64,000 nt of DNA, from assembly GCF_042665195.1 (NCBI RefSeq), contig NZ_JBHTBW010000081.1, positions 62,001 to 126,000 of the forward strand, written 5' to 3'. This document shows, in pieces, positions 25,989 through 34,952 of this stretch. The notes below the pieces were generated by a model. It saw only the letters and a program-made list of their open reading frames with translations, did no database searches and was not told the origin of the DNA. The position numbers and the translations under genes are program-made. The DNA is from Laceyella putida. Lineage in GTDB: Bacteria > Bacillota > Bacilli > Thermoactinomycetales > Thermoactinomycetaceae. Every line of letters begins with the position of its first letter. The first letter of the stretch is position 1.

Positions 25989-27572
25989 CTAATTGGGTTC
26001 TAATGATGAAAAATAAGCTTTCACCAACTCGCGATACTCCGGTGGTATCTCGCCGCGCTCCAATGCTTGTCTCATCTCCGCCGCATACTGGGCGTATACC
26101 GCTTCATACGGCAGGCTCATCCCCGGAAGCTGGCTCACCGCTCCTTCGCCCGCTTGCGCTCCCTGATCGGCGGGTCCGCTGAGTGTCCCGCTTTGCCCTT
26201 CTCCCTCCAACCGTGACCACGGGACGAACAGGTTGCGGCTGCCTGCGCCCGAACCCATGCCCGATCCCGCATCGGCTCCACTCCCTGCTCCTGTATCCGC
26301 TCCATTCCCATTGCTTGCACCGCTTCCGTTGCCTTGTCCATTGCCGCTACTCTGGCCATTTCCGTTGACCGGCTGGGTTTGGCCTGACGGTTGCTCCCGC
26401 GCAGTCGAACCGGTTCCACCCCGGCCGCCAGACGCCGCGGTGACCGTTTCCTGTCCAGCCGCAATCGCTTGCTGGTGTCGCGCGGTGACCTGTCGATCCC
26501 AAGTGAGCTGGCTAGCCGTCTGGGCGGCCGCGGCCAAGGCTTCACTCACCGCCACTCCGGCTTGCCCCGCATCCCCCGCCAACGCTTGCGCCGCCCGCTC
26601 CCATTTTTGCCCCGCTTGGGCTAAGGCCGGATGGGCTGGGTTGTTCCACGCCTTACCCCACTCACCCAATGAGTGAGCCAACGTTTGTTTATCCGCGGCG
26701 GACATCTGCCGCAACGTGGTTTGCCACTCTTTGGCGCCCGGGAGCGATTTGCCTTCAGCCAGCCGCTGTCCCCAGTCTTTCAGCCCCGCTTGCTGGCCCA
26801 TGCTTGTCAGCGCCGTTTGCATCGCCTGTTCTCCTGACCGCTGCCGCGCCCCCAACTCTTGCAATCTGGCCTCGCTCTGGGCCAGCTCGGCGGCCATCTG
26901 TTCCAAGCTCTCGCTCTCTTTCAACGCTTGCGCCAACCGGCTCAACTCTTGCGTCAATTCTCGCTTGGCCACCCGGCTCAGTTTGGGGTCTTGCTCCGCC
27001 TTTTCCCGCAGTTCTTCCACTTTTGCCCGTTCTTTCTTGATCGCCTGACCCACCCGCTCTTGTTTGAGCGCCTGTTCCGTCAATGGATTGGGAAGCATCA
27101 TCAGCGGAAGCAACACCAGGCACGCGGCAAGCCCGCCCCACGCTTCCCGCCTGCTCCCCCAAGGAAGGGGGAACGCTTGGGAGAGTAGGGGCAAACGCTC
27201 CTTCCATCTGGCCAGTCCCTCGCGCCGTTGCACTTCCACGACCACTCCCGTCTGGTCCCGCAGTTGCCATAAGGTGAGCAAGCGTTCCTGCAATCCCAAG
27301 GCTTGGTCCGTCATGCGCACAGTTTCCAGCCAAGTGGGGCGTTGCCAACTCCCCCAACCCAGACCGACGAGCAATGACAAGCCCCATACACTCAAGACGA
27401 TCATCAATGGATGGGCCATGGGAATCAACCTTGCCCCCACGAGCGTGATTCCAGCCAATCCCAGCCCCACCCAAGCGCCCCGTTTGGCCTGTGACAGCAT
27501 CCGCCCCTTCCAAATGCGGGCGCGGCAAGCGGACAGTTCACCCAACCAGGCTGGCAACCGCTCTTTGTTCAT
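25989..27572 (-). CDS. DUF4175-like membrane/coiled-coil protein with Gly/Asn-rich tract
   Basis: A 527-residue protein. It has two or three N-terminal spans (about 30-70 and near 150-165), a long charged helical region (about 180-300; many Lys/Glu/Gln, likely coiled coil), a Gly/Asn/Ser-rich low-complexity stretch (about 400-460) and a C-terminal motif YAAEMRQALERGEIPPEYRELVKAYFSSL. That ending resembles DUF4175-type proteins found beside MoxR and VWA genes. ATG 27572 follows GGGGAGG and begins just after the permease stop. Probably a client or scaffold of this operon. Confidence 0.65.
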   Translation of the reverse strand: MNKERLPAWLGELSACRARIWKGRMLSQAKRGAWVGLGLAGITLVGARLIPMAHPLMIVLSVWGLSLLVGLGWGSWQRPTWLETVRMTDQALGLQERLLTLWQLRDQTGVVVEVQRREGLARWKERLPLLSQAFPLPWGSRREAWGGLAACLVLLPLMMLPNPLTEQALKQERVGQAIKKERAKVEELREKAEQDPKLSRVAKRELTQELSRLAQALKESESLEQMAAELAQSEARLQELGARQRSGEQAMQTALTSMGQQAGLKDWGQRLAEGKSLPGAKEWQTTLRQMSAADKQTLAHSLGEWGKAWNNPAHPALAQAGQKWERAAQALAGDAGQAGVAVSEALAAAAQTASQLTWDRQVTARHQQAIAAGQETVTAASGGRGGTGSTAREQPSGQTQPVNGNGQSSGNGQGNGSGASNGNGADTGAGSGADAGSGMGSGAGSRNLFVPWSRLEGEGQSGTLSGPADQGAQAGEGAVSQLPGMSLPYEAVYAQYAAEMRQALERGEIPPEYRELVKAYFSSLEPN

Positions 27573-27573
27573 G

Positions 27574-28473
27574 TCAACCCGCCTCCCCTTCCATTTCCGG
27601 CCGCCGTTTCCGTTTGCCAAACCACCACCGGAAACGAACCGGCGCGAGATAATAGATACTGCCGATGAGCAAAATCACCGTAAGCGTGACATACGTACCC
27701 AGATAGATGGAGAAGAAATCCCAGTTCAAGTTGCCCAAGTCAAACAAATCCACTTTCCCATACAGCACGTGGGCGGTGGCCAATAAAGGATGAATCCCGG
27801 CAATGACGCCCACCATCCACGGGAGGGGTTGTTGTGAACCCGAACCCGCCATCGCGCTGGAATGATACAAGATCACCAAGTACAAGACCACCAACAACCC
27901 AACGCCCTGGATCGCCACCGTCACATAGGATAAAACCGTCGCCACGCCCGACCGTTTGATCAATGTGGAGTAAAAGATGCCCAAACTCCCGTAAAACAGG
28001 ATCGTGACCAAATACAATGCGACAAACTTCCAAACATATTCAGGCGAGATCCCCCCATACATAAAGACGACAAGGTAGATCGGCAAGGAAAGAATGTAGA
28101 GCAACACTATGAAACTGATGGAAGCGATCCATTTGCTGAGCACAATCTGGGTGGATGACAAGTTCGTCGTCAGCAGAATGGGCAAAGTTTGCCTCTCCCG
28201 CTCTCCGCTAATCAAACCGGCGGTCACCCCCGGCACGACAAAAGCGGCCATCACCAGCTGGATCCCGCCCAATCCCAAGAACAGCCATTTGGACGTGGAA
28301 GGCTCAAACAACACACTGGAATCTCGTTGCATCAAAGCCAGGACGGCAAAGAGAATTCCAAAAGTGATGCCAAGATAGAAAAATATGATCCATGGCGTCT
28401 TTTTCGTCCGCATCCGCCATTGAAACTCTTTCTCCAGCACCGGATTGTTCCACCACTTACGCCAACGGTTCAT
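27574..28473 (-). CDS. ABC-2 type transporter permease
   Basis: A 299-residue permease with about six spans: TPWIIFFYLGITFGILFAVLA, LGGIQLVMAAFVVPGV, ISFIVLLYILSLPIYLVVF, FVALYLVTILFYGSLGIFYS, VTVAIQGVGLLVVLYLVILY and YVTLTVILLIGSIYYLA. The loop SGERERQTLPILLTTNLSSTQIVLSKW is typical of ABC-2 exporters of the CcmB/YhaP kind. I chose ATG 28473 after GGAGGTGAGG. It overlaps the ATPase gene end, so the two form one transporter. Confidence 0.85.
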   Translation of the reverse strand: MNRWRKWWNNPVLEKEFQWRMRTKKTPWIIFFYLGITFGILFAVLALMQRDSSVLFEPSTSKWLFLGLGGIQLVMAAFVVPGVTAGLISGERERQTLPILLTTNLSSTQIVLSKWIASISFIVLLYILSLPIYLVVFMYGGISPEYVWKFVALYLVTILFYGSLGIFYSTLIKRSGVATVLSYVTVAIQGVGLLVVLYLVILYHSSAMAGSGSQQPLPWMVGVIAGIHPLLATAHVLYGKVDLFDLGNLNWDFFSIYLGTYVTLTVILLIGSIYYLAPVRFRWWFGKRKRRPEMEGEAG

Positions 28474-29407
28474 TCGCCTCACCTCCATTCATGCCGCCGG
28501 TCACCTGCAAAAACACGTCCTCGATATCAGGCGCGATCTCATTGAAACGATACACGGGAAACCGCTGGTCGATCAATTTTCTTAGCAGTTCCTCTTGCAC
28601 GAACTCATCGCCATCCACCTTGACGACCAAGCGCGGGCCATCACGGGTCACACGCCGGACCAACGGGGACGCTTCCAACCAAGCCATCGCCTCTTCGTCC
28701 CGGCCCCGCATCCGAATCTCCAGCAATCGCCCCCGCTCCGCTTGTTTGGTAATCTCATCAACCGAACCATTAGCCACCAAACGGCCTTTCTCCATCACGC
28801 CAATCGAGTCGCACAAACCGGCCAATTCCGGCAAAATGTGCGAGCTGATCATAATCGTCTTCCCCATCGCCCGCAACTCTTTCAACACTTCCCGAAACTC
28901 GATCCGCGCCCGGGGATCCAGTCCGGATGCCGGTTCATCCAAAATGAGCAAGGCCGGATCATGAACCAGCGAACGGGCCAGCCCCAGCCGCTGTTTCATC
29001 CCGCGGGACAACCCATCCACATACTCTCCACGTTTGTCCTCCAAGTTGACCAACTCCAACAATTCCAACGCAATCTTGCGGCGCACTCCCCGATCGATTC
29101 CATAGCAAGCGGCATAAAACTCAAGATATTCCACCGCCGTCAAACTGTCGTACACCCCAAAAAAGTCCGGCATATAGCCGATGATTCGCCGGACTTCCTC
29201 CGCTTCCTTCACCACATCGCAGCCCCCAACATAGGCGCTGCCAGCCGATGGCTTGAGCAGCGTGGCCAAAATCTGCATGGTGGTTGATTTTCCCGCTCCA
29301 TTGGGTCCGATGAAGCCAAAGACCGTTCCTTTGGTCACTTCAAGGTGCAGATCGGCGAGCGCCTGCACGTCGCCATAGGATTTGCTGAGATTCTCCGTAC
29401 GGATCAT
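28457..29407 (-). CDS. ABC transporter ATP-binding protein
   Basis: A 316-residue ABC ATPase with Walker A GPNGAGKS (34-41), signature LSRGMKQRLGLARSL, Walker B LLILDEPASGLDP and the H-loop SSHILPEL. It pairs with the ABC-2 permease downstream; the substrate is unknown. ATG 29407 overlaps the stop of the preceding gene (ATGA), and GGGAGG lies upstream. Longer in-frame starts to 29563 fall inside that gene and are rejected. Confidence 0.92.
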   Translation of the reverse strand: MIRTENLSKSYGDVQALADLHLEVTKGTVFGFIGPNGAGKSTTMQILATLLKPSAGSAYVGGCDVVKEAEEVRRIIGYMPDFFGVYDSLTAVEYLEFYAACYGIDRGVRRKIALELLELVNLEDKRGEYVDGLSRGMKQRLGLARSLVHDPALLILDEPASGLDPRARIEFREVLKELRAMGKTIMISSHILPELAGLCDSIGVMEKGRLVANGSVDEITKQAERGRLLEIRMRGRDEEAMAWLEASPLVRRVTRDGPRLVVKVDGDEFVQEELLRKLIDQRFPVYRFNEIAPDIEDVFLQVTGGMNGGEANEPLA

Positions 29408-31686
29408 CGTTTCACCCTCCCCGTCAACTCCAGATTTGGCTTGATCACTGATTGATGCGCTTGCACATCCAGTTTGAGGCGCAACCGTTGATCCGGGGAC
29501 AGAAAAAGGGTGAATGTGGCCGGCTTCACGTCGGCAAGCGGTTTCCATTGGTTGGCTTGCCAATCGTACACCTGAGCCGGAGCAGTCCCTTTGATGGACA
29601 ACTGATCCACTTGCGCCAAGTCTTTCGGCAGCGCATATTCCACTTCCACCTCAGCGTTGTTGTTGACCGCATGGATCCCGCCGTTCGGTTCTTCAAAGAC
29701 GGGTTCACTGGCTCGAACCACCCGTCCGGGCACAACACCCGCCGGGGCCTGCCAAACGCCTTGCTCATCGGGCTCCAACCTCATCGCCCCATCGACAAGA
29801 TAAAGGCTCGCTTCCGATGTGGCGTGCCCACTCACTTCCACTTTCACCAGCGGCTCCTCCAACCAGCCAATCACGTCGAGCGCTTCCGCCTTGGTTGAAA
29901 AGAAATCGCCATAACTCATCAGCATATGATATTCACGATCTTTTTCCTGATACCCAAAGGGCTGCCCGTTGATGAAACCGCGCGCCAGCGAATGCGGAAC
30001 CGGAACGCGAAATTGTCTGCTCTCATCCGGCTTGAGGTCCCCCACCCTATGAACCCGACTGCCGATCATCACGGCAACCCGTTTCAACGGATAGCGTGTA
30101 TGATTCGTCACTTCCCCCTCCCATGCGCCTTTTTTGTAAACCACATGGCCGGTTAAGTTCCCTCCCAGCGAAACCACTTGATCAAAGGTCCAGTCCCTCG
30201 TGCTCCATTGGGAGACGTTGTCAAATAATATCTGGTTCACCGGTCCGGATGAGAGATAACTTTTCTCTTTTTCCTGCGTCCCAAAGGCCGGCTCCGTCTC
30301 AGGCCAAATAAAGCCATCGTTCCCCTTTGCTTTGACTTCGTAATCGTTCCGTTCTTGCGACAAAAGAGCCGAGGCCCCTTTCACATGGGCATGGCCCGCC
30401 GCATCAGGGGTCACAAAGCCCAAGTGATGAACCAAGACGGCATGGCCGCGGACTTGAATTCCGTAAAGGTACAACGCCCCTGTCATGACTAGGCCAACCG
30501 CCGGTAGGATCAGCCAAGCCCATTCGACTTTGCCCCGTTTGCGGAGGACATAGATGATCACGGGACCCACCAAAATGAGATAGAGCGCGAACCAAACCAA
30601 GAGTTGACTGACTCGGGCCAGCTGCAATTGCGGCATCTGTTTGAGCGCCTGCTTCACTCCCCAGGCGTTTCCGAATCCCGTGCTTTTCAAATCCAGAAGC
30701 CGTTGATCCCAGTCGCGAGCGGCCCATTCACCGGTCCAGAGAGACGTCCCGGCGGTCCACGCGCTAAGCTCCGGTGCGAGCAGATCCATTCCCGCATACA
30801 CGACTTGGCCACTCCCCACCTCTTTTTTCGCCAACAATGGCAGGGACCCGCTTTGCGCAATCAGTTGCCCATCCGGTTTCAGTGTGCTTTCTTTCACGGC
30901 GATCGGTTGCTCGACCGCCGGTCCGTAACGGGCCAACCCGTCACCCGCTTGCACCTTTTGCACTCCCGCCCCGACGGTGACCGGCAACACCGGATCAAGT
31001 GCCGCCAAGGAAGAGGCGGGACCGCCATCGTTAAGGATGAGTGTTCCGCCATTGGCCACCCATTGTTGCAACACTTTCCCTTGTGCGGGAGTTAGCGTCT
31101 CTTTATGTAATTGATGAACAATGATCAGGTTTAACCCGGACCACTCCGCCCATTGCTCGGGAAACGTTGACCCTTCCAGCGGGTAAAACCGCATGTTTTT
31201 GCCTTGGATCCCTTTCCCCAAGAGCTTGCCCCACTCGGTCACCGTTTGCGCTTCATCGGTGAGGACACCGATGGTCACCGTTTTGTCTCCCAAACGTTGT
31301 CCAGTGAACGGGATAGAGGCCAACACCTTTTGACCAGATCGCAGGACGATGTTTGTGTCGGATCGGGCCAGGTTGCCAGGAGCCACCATGGTGAACGCTT
31401 TGGTCACCCCAGCGGACAGTTCCACTTTGGTTCGCGGAATCGGCGCCACAGCCACCTCGGGACTGCGCAAAGCCGCTTCTGACGGTTCCAGTGTCACTTC
31501 ACCTGAAACCGCGGGTCCCCGATTGCTGACTTTCACTTTGATCGGCACGAATTCCCCCTTATATTCGCCCTGCCAGCCCGCTTCCATCTCCAGCGTCAGT
31601 TGCCCTTCGGCAAACGTGGACAACGGCCACACGGCGACGACCAACCCCCAGACCCATGCCCAACAGATGATCCTCCAACCGCGCAT
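29404..31686 (-). CDS. Large secreted/membrane protein with GATase-like domain, first gene of the MoxR/ABC operon
   Basis: A 760-residue protein with a signal peptide (IICWAWVWGLVVAVWPLSTFA), an extracytoplasmic beta domain, a GATase1-like domain (NLIIVHQLHKETLTPAQGKVLQQWVANGGTLIL, about 180-220), two or three spans near residues 365-415 (LLVWFALYLILVGPVIIYVL, LILPAVGLVMTGALYLYG) and a long C-terminal beta-rich region. I do not know a named family; similar proteins often precede ABC-2/MoxR clusters in Bacillales (recall). It is the operon's first gene and overlaps the ABC ATPase start by four bases. Confidence 0.6.
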   Translation of the reverse strand: MRGWRIICWAWVWGLVVAVWPLSTFAEGQLTLEMEAGWQGEYKGEFVPIKVKVSNRGPAVSGEVTLEPSEAALRSPEVAVAPIPRTKVELSAGVTKAFTMVAPGNLARSDTNIVLRSGQKVLASIPFTGQRLGDKTVTIGVLTDEAQTVTEWGKLLGKGIQGKNMRFYPLEGSTFPEQWAEWSGLNLIIVHQLHKETLTPAQGKVLQQWVANGGTLILNDGGPASSLAALDPVLPVTVGAGVQKVQAGDGLARYGPAVEQPIAVKESTLKPDGQLIAQSGSLPLLAKKEVGSGQVVYAGMDLLAPELSAWTAGTSLWTGEWAARDWDQRLLDLKSTGFGNAWGVKQALKQMPQLQLARVSQLLVWFALYLILVGPVIIYVLRKRGKVEWAWLILPAVGLVMTGALYLYGIQVRGHAVLVHHLGFVTPDAAGHAHVKGASALLSQERNDYEVKAKGNDGFIWPETEPAFGTQEKEKSYLSSGPVNQILFDNVSQWSTRDWTFDQVVSLGGNLTGHVVYKKGAWEGEVTNHTRYPLKRVAVMIGSRVHRVGDLKPDESRQFRVPVPHSLARGFINGQPFGYQEKDREYHMLMSYGDFFSTKAEALDVIGWLEEPLVKVEVSGHATSEASLYLVDGAMRLEPDEQGVWQAPAGVVPGRVVRASEPVFEEPNGGIHAVNNNAEVEVEYALPKDLAQVDQLSIKGTAPAQVYDWQANQWKPLADVKPATFTLFLSPDQRLRLKLDVQAHQSVIKPNLELTGRVKR

Positions 31687-31816
31687 ACACTCACCCTTTC
31701 CGATTTCAAATCGAACATATCAATAATTGAATACTCATTTTATAGCAATTTTTTTCATACTATCATACTTTTCAGTATTTCGTTTTTAATATTTCTATTC
31801 TTCCTCCGAATCGTAA

Positions 31817-31848
31817 AAAACCAGCTTCTTTCCCCGGAAGCTGGTTTT
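31817..31848. terminator. Bidirectional terminator-like hairpin
   Basis: Perfect 12-bp stem AAAACCAGCTTC/GAAGCTGGTTTT with an eight-base loop, carrying A- and T-runs on both sides. It lies after the 85-residue gene on the minus strand and before the ABC/MoxR operon. Confidence 0.8.
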
Positions 31849-31880
31849 GCCGATTTCACCTCGAAAGGTTTGTTCATCCT

Positions 31881-32132
31881 TCATAACGCATCATTCATAA
31901 ACAGGTTCGCATTGGGCCCGTTTTCCTCCGTGGCCGGGCCGCCTGGTCGTTTCTCATTTTTCAAGGCTTCAGCCATCAATTGGATGATCGCCTCATTAAA
32001 GCTGAGGTTGCGCTTGCGGCAATAATGCGCAAACTCTTTATCCATTTCCTTCGGCAACAATACGACACGCTCCACCTTGCTTCCCTGCGGGCGGTCTACG
32101 TTCTCCTCCACAAACTTCAAAAACAGATCCAT
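31881..32132 (-). CDS. Small ribbon-helix-helix-like protein
   Basis: An 83-residue protein whose centre VERVVLLPKEMDKEFAHYCRKRNLSFNEAIIQLMAEAL looks like a ribbon-helix-helix DNA-binding unit: one beta strand, then two helices. The tail is Pro/Gly/Asn-rich and probably unstructured. GGAGG is eight bases before ATG 32132; ATG 32138 is too close to it. It is alone between two terminators, and no target operator is obvious. Confidence 0.6.
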   Translation of the reverse strand: MDLFLKFVEENVDRPQGSKVERVVLLPKEMDKEFAHYCRKRNLSFNEAIIQLMAEALKNEKRPGGPATEENGPNANLFMNDAL

Positions 32133-32167
32133 TTTCATTCCTCCCTACAACCCTTGCTACACCAAAT

Positions 32168-32205
32168 AATAAAAGTCGAATTCACTTTTGAAAAGGAATT
32201 CGACT
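32168..32205 (-). terminator. Terminator after bluB
   Basis: Minus-strand stem AGTCGAATTC/GAATTCGACT, 12-base loop, then TTTATTATT. It lies about 85 bases past the bluB stop codon. Confidence 0.75.
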
Positions 32206-32289
32206 GGAACGAAAAAAACTTTTCCACTCACCAACACCAGGGTCGAAACCACCTTCACTTACAAGTTCGCTCCCCCGTTTTTGAACCCT

Positions 32290-32973
32290 CTAGGCATTCT
32301 CTTTGATTTGAAAAGATGACAAACTCTGCCCCCACTCATTCTCGTATACGAGTCCGGCCAGATCCAATCGCGATTTCCAGCCCAACTCTTCCAACATCGG
32401 TTTATCACGAAACTGAACCGGATAGCCCACACACAGGTACGCAATCAGTTCCACTCCGTCGGGGAGGCCCAGGAGCTTTTCCACAAAAGGCTTATCCAAA
32501 ATGCTTACCCAGCCGATACCGATCCCTTCCGCCCGGGCCGCCAACCACATGTTTTGAATCGCGAGGCATGTGCTGTATAAATCCGTTTCCGGCATGGGAC
32601 CGCGTCCCAGCACGAACGGAGCGTCCCGCCGCCGGTCACAAGTGACGGCCAGATTGATCGGCGCCTCCAGGATCCCCTCCAACTTCAGCGTCCGATACAA
32701 TTCCTTTCGCTCCACTTCCGTTAACTTCGCCAATTGCTCTTGATTTGTCCGCTCAAACGAACTTTTGATCTGTTCGCGAATCTCATGCGAAGAGACCAGA
32801 ATAAAGTTCCAAGGTTGCATAAAGCCCACAGAAGGGGCATGATGAGCCGCTTCCAAGATGCGAATGACCGCCTCTTCGGGTACGGGCCGGTTCGAAAAGT
32901 GCCGAATATCCCGCCGTGCCCGAATCACCCGATACACCGCATCCCGCTCACTGGCTGTAAACATTTCGCTCAT
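32290..32973 (-). CDS. bluB: 5,6-dimethylbenzimidazole synthase
   Basis: BluB is a nitroreductase-fold flavoenzyme that breaks down FMNH2 with O2 to make the lower ligand of vitamin B12. The 227-residue protein has the diagnostic start RVIRARRDIRHFSNRPVP and AAHHAPSVGFMQPWNFILV, with GRGPMPETDLYSTCLAIQNMWLAARAEGIGIGWVSI later. AGGAGG lies seven bases before ATG 32973; the longer frame to 33018 is not supported. No other cobalamin gene or cobalamin riboswitch is nearby, so it may serve salvage or remodelling of imported corrinoids. Confidence 0.92.
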   Translation of the reverse strand: MSEMFTASERDAVYRVIRARRDIRHFSNRPVPEEAVIRILEAAHHAPSVGFMQPWNFILVSSHEIREQIKSSFERTNQEQLAKLTEVERKELYRTLKLEGILEAPINLAVTCDRRRDAPFVLGRGPMPETDLYSTCLAIQNMWLAARAEGIGIGWVSILDKPFVEKLLGLPDGVELIAYLCVGYPVQFRDKPMLEELGWKSRLDLAGLVYENEWGQSLSSFQIKENA

Positions 32974-33719
32974 CTTACTTCCTCCTTTTAGTATTAGATG
33001 TATTTTTTGACAACTCACGGATCAATGGGTGAAGTTTTCTTAGTTGCCGAAGGAAAGGAGTTTGCCCTTCCCCTTTTCCGACCCCTTTCAATTTGTGGTG
33101 AAGTGTGGCTGGCATCTCATTTTCCGCGTGGTGGAAAGTCGGATGTTCAACACACGCGTCCCTGTTGATTGACAGCGCTTTCTTACCTTGTTGCCTGACG
33201 GATCGCGCGCTTCAGGCTGATTTGGACCGGTTTGCCTTTGTTCATCCCTGTGTTTCGGTTTTTTCAAGTCTCATGGTCTCTGTTCCCTTTTGGAAGCGGA
33301 TGATGTCATGGAACGGTTGGCAATCTCTTCATTCTTGTTGCCATCTTCAATTTTTTCCCCACACTCTAATCGAAGAAACGACAAATGGGGTGGCAGCATT
33401 GAAGAATCCCCACACCCATCACAAAAAAGGGCTACCGCCAGCATGGCGATTGGATAAGAAGTGGCTGCTTGGTAAGCTTGCCTGTCTCTTAAGCGTTGTT
33501 TTTCTGTAATGTTACAATCTGTTACAAACGAGCGGGAACAGCGCCATTCCCCTTTGGTTTCGGGCTTTTGGGCTTATTCGTTCCGTTACGCGCCTGTCTC
33601 ATTCTTGACCATAAATTACTTCAACATTACATGTGGTTTACAGTTGCGTAAAAACCGAGACAAGGGGTGGTCGACGCTTATATAATGATCACAGACAAGT
33701 CAAACGGAGGTGCGACACG
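32974..33719. other. Long intergenic stretch without a supported gene
   Basis: About 745 bases. A 134-codon plus-strand frame (33105-33509) has no ribosome binding site and a Cys/Ser/His-rich composition unlike its neighbours. A GTTACA direct repeat lies near 33515-33530. The segment just before the micropeptides (33681-33686) carries a TATAAT hexamer, a probable -10 box for them, without a good -35 box. Confidence 0.4.
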
Positions 33720-33815
33720 ATGAACAACGCATCGATCGGACTATTTAACGCAACTTTGATTAGCATCCCATGTTGGGCACTGATTTACTTTGCATGGCAA
33801 GCACTGATTGGTTAA
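33720..33815 (+). CDS. 31-residue hydrophobic micropeptide, copy 1
   Basis: A tiny one-span peptide beginning MNNASIGLFNATLISIP and ending YFAWQALIG. GGAGG sits eight to nine bases before the ATG. Its first 22 codons encode exactly the same residues as the second copy at 33888, yet differ at about nine silent third or first positions and at no amino-acid position. That is strong evidence that both are translated and conserved. A TATAAT hexamer lies about 35 bases upstream. The single Cys (in IPCWAL) is conserved between copies. Function unknown: possible roles are a subunit of a membrane complex, a small toxin, or a sporulation-type peptide. Confidence 0.75.
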   Translation: MNNASIGLFNATLISIPCWALIYFAWQALIG

Positions 33816-33887
33816 TCGTTCATTATAAATCAATAAACATTCCGGATTCGGTTCCATATAAATAAACCATTAATGGAGGAGATACCC

Positions 33888-33980
33888 ATGAACAACGCAT
33901 CGATCGGATTATTCAACGCGACCCTGATTAGCATCCCTTGCTGGGCATTGATCCTGTACGCCATGAACTTATTCTTCTAA
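33888..33980 (+). CDS. 30-residue hydrophobic micropeptide, copy 2
   Basis: Second member of the tandem pair, starting MNNASIGLFNATLISIP and ending LYAMNLFF. GGAGGAG precedes the ATG by seven bases, and a terminator follows 20 bases after the stop, so the two micropeptides form a short transcript. The divergence is confined to the last eight or nine residues, after the shared membrane segment. The C-terminal difference may give the two copies different partners. Confidence 0.75.
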   Translation: MNNASIGLFNATLISIPCWALILYAMNLFF

Positions 33981-33999
33981 TCCCTATAAACGAAACCCC

Positions 34000-34033
34000 A
34001 CGCCTTTCAGAGATGAGAGGCGTTTTTGATTTT
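34000..34033 (+). terminator. Terminator of the micropeptide transcript
   Basis: Stem ACGCCTTTC/GAGAGGCGT (one G-U pair) with a six-base loop, followed by TTTTGATTTT. Confidence 0.85.
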
Positions 34034-34109
34034 CCACCCACCTTGTCACCGCTCGATTCTCTTCGCTATAATGAATTGTTGAAGACAGTAGGAAACGAGG
34101 TGGGACCGG

Positions 34110-34541
34110 ATGACGGGACCAATGTGGTTGCAATGGTTTTATGTTTTCTTCTGGATTGCTTTGATTGGCTTGATGGCGATTGGCGGATATTTTATGTTCC
34201 GCAAGTTCCTTAAAGCGTTGCCAAAAGCCGATGGAAAATCGATTCTCGACTGGCAGGAATATTACATAAATCAAACGTTGCACTTATGGAATGAGGAACA
34301 CAAAGCGTTGCTGAATGACCTGGTATCTCCCGTGCCCGAACTCTTCCGCGATGTGGCGAAACAAACCATCGCGGGCAAAATCGGCGAACTGGTCGTGAAG
34401 GAGGAAGCAAAGCAACTCACGCAGGAGCACATCATCCGCGGCTACATCCTCGCCACGCCAAGACGGGATCACAAATTCCTGATCAAAAAACTGAAGGAAA
34501 GGCAGATCGACATTTCGCCATATCAGGAATTGCTTCAGTAG
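34110..34541 (+). CDS. yneK: DUF2621 membrane protein, YneK-like
   Basis: A 143-residue protein with one N-terminal span (LQWFYVFFWIALIGLMAIGGYFMF) followed by the strongly conserved DUF2621 body: RKFLKALPKADGKSILDWQEYYINQTLHLWNEEHKALLNDLVSPVPELFRDVAKQ and IIRGYILATPRRDHKFL. It closely resembles B. subtilis YneK as I recall it. Function is not established; the family is typical of spore-forming Bacillales. GAGGTGGG precedes ATG 34110. Confidence 0.88.
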   Translation: MTGPMWLQWFYVFFWIALIGLMAIGGYFMFRKFLKALPKADGKSILDWQEYYINQTLHLWNEEHKALLNDLVSPVPELFRDVAKQTIAGKIGELVVKEEAKQLTQEHIIRGYILATPRRDHKFLIKKLKERQIDISPYQELLQ

Positions 34542-34561
34542 CCTTGCCAATGGAATCCTCC

Positions 34562-34590
34562 TTGCAAGAATGAATTGATCATGATATGAT
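34562..34590 (+). promoter_or_regulatory. Sigma-A-type promoter of the cold-shock gene
   Basis: TTGCAA, 17 bases, TATGAT. Transcription would start near 34597, giving a 5' leader of about 135 bases before the cold-shock ATG. Long structured leaders are usual for cold-shock mRNAs. Confidence 0.7.
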
Positions 34591-34732
34591 GGCAATAAAG
34601 CGTTAAAAGTGGGTGCTTCAATCAAGTTTCATCTTGCGGCCTCTTTGTTTTAATGTAACAAAAGGTTTCAAGTGCTTGAGGAATTACCGCTTTTGAATAG
34701 CCGCTTTTCTCAAATGTAAGGAGGCCCAAAAG

Positions 34733-34939
34733 ATGAAGGGTAAAGTAAAATGGTTTAATGCTGAAAAAGGTTATGGATTCATCGAGCGTGAAGACGGTGG
34801 CGACGTATTCGTACACTATTCCGCTATCCAAACCGACGGCTTCAAAACCCTTGAAGAAGGCGAGCCAATCGAATTTGATATCGTTCAAGGCGATCGTGGT
34901 CCTCAAGCCGCTAATGTTGTTCGTGTAAACGCAAGATAA
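34733..34939 (+). CDS. Cold-shock domain protein (CspA family)
   Basis: A 68-residue single cold-shock domain with both RNA-binding motifs: GKVKWFNAEKGYGFIE (RNP1 region) and DVFVHYSAI (RNP2). It binds single-stranded RNA and DNA as a chaperone. The ribosome site AAGGAGG lies before the ATG, and a long leader precedes it. Length and sequence are normal for the family. Confidence 0.95.
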   Translation: MKGKVKWFNAEKGYGFIEREDGGDVFVHYSAIQTDGFKTLEEGEPIEFDIVQGDRGPQAANVVRVNAR

Positions 34940-34952
34940 GGATGAACAATCC

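Noticed and set aside
33105..33509. 134-codon plus-strand open frame
   Set aside because: No ribosome binding site, unusual Cys/Ser/His-rich composition and no family match; treated as intergenic.
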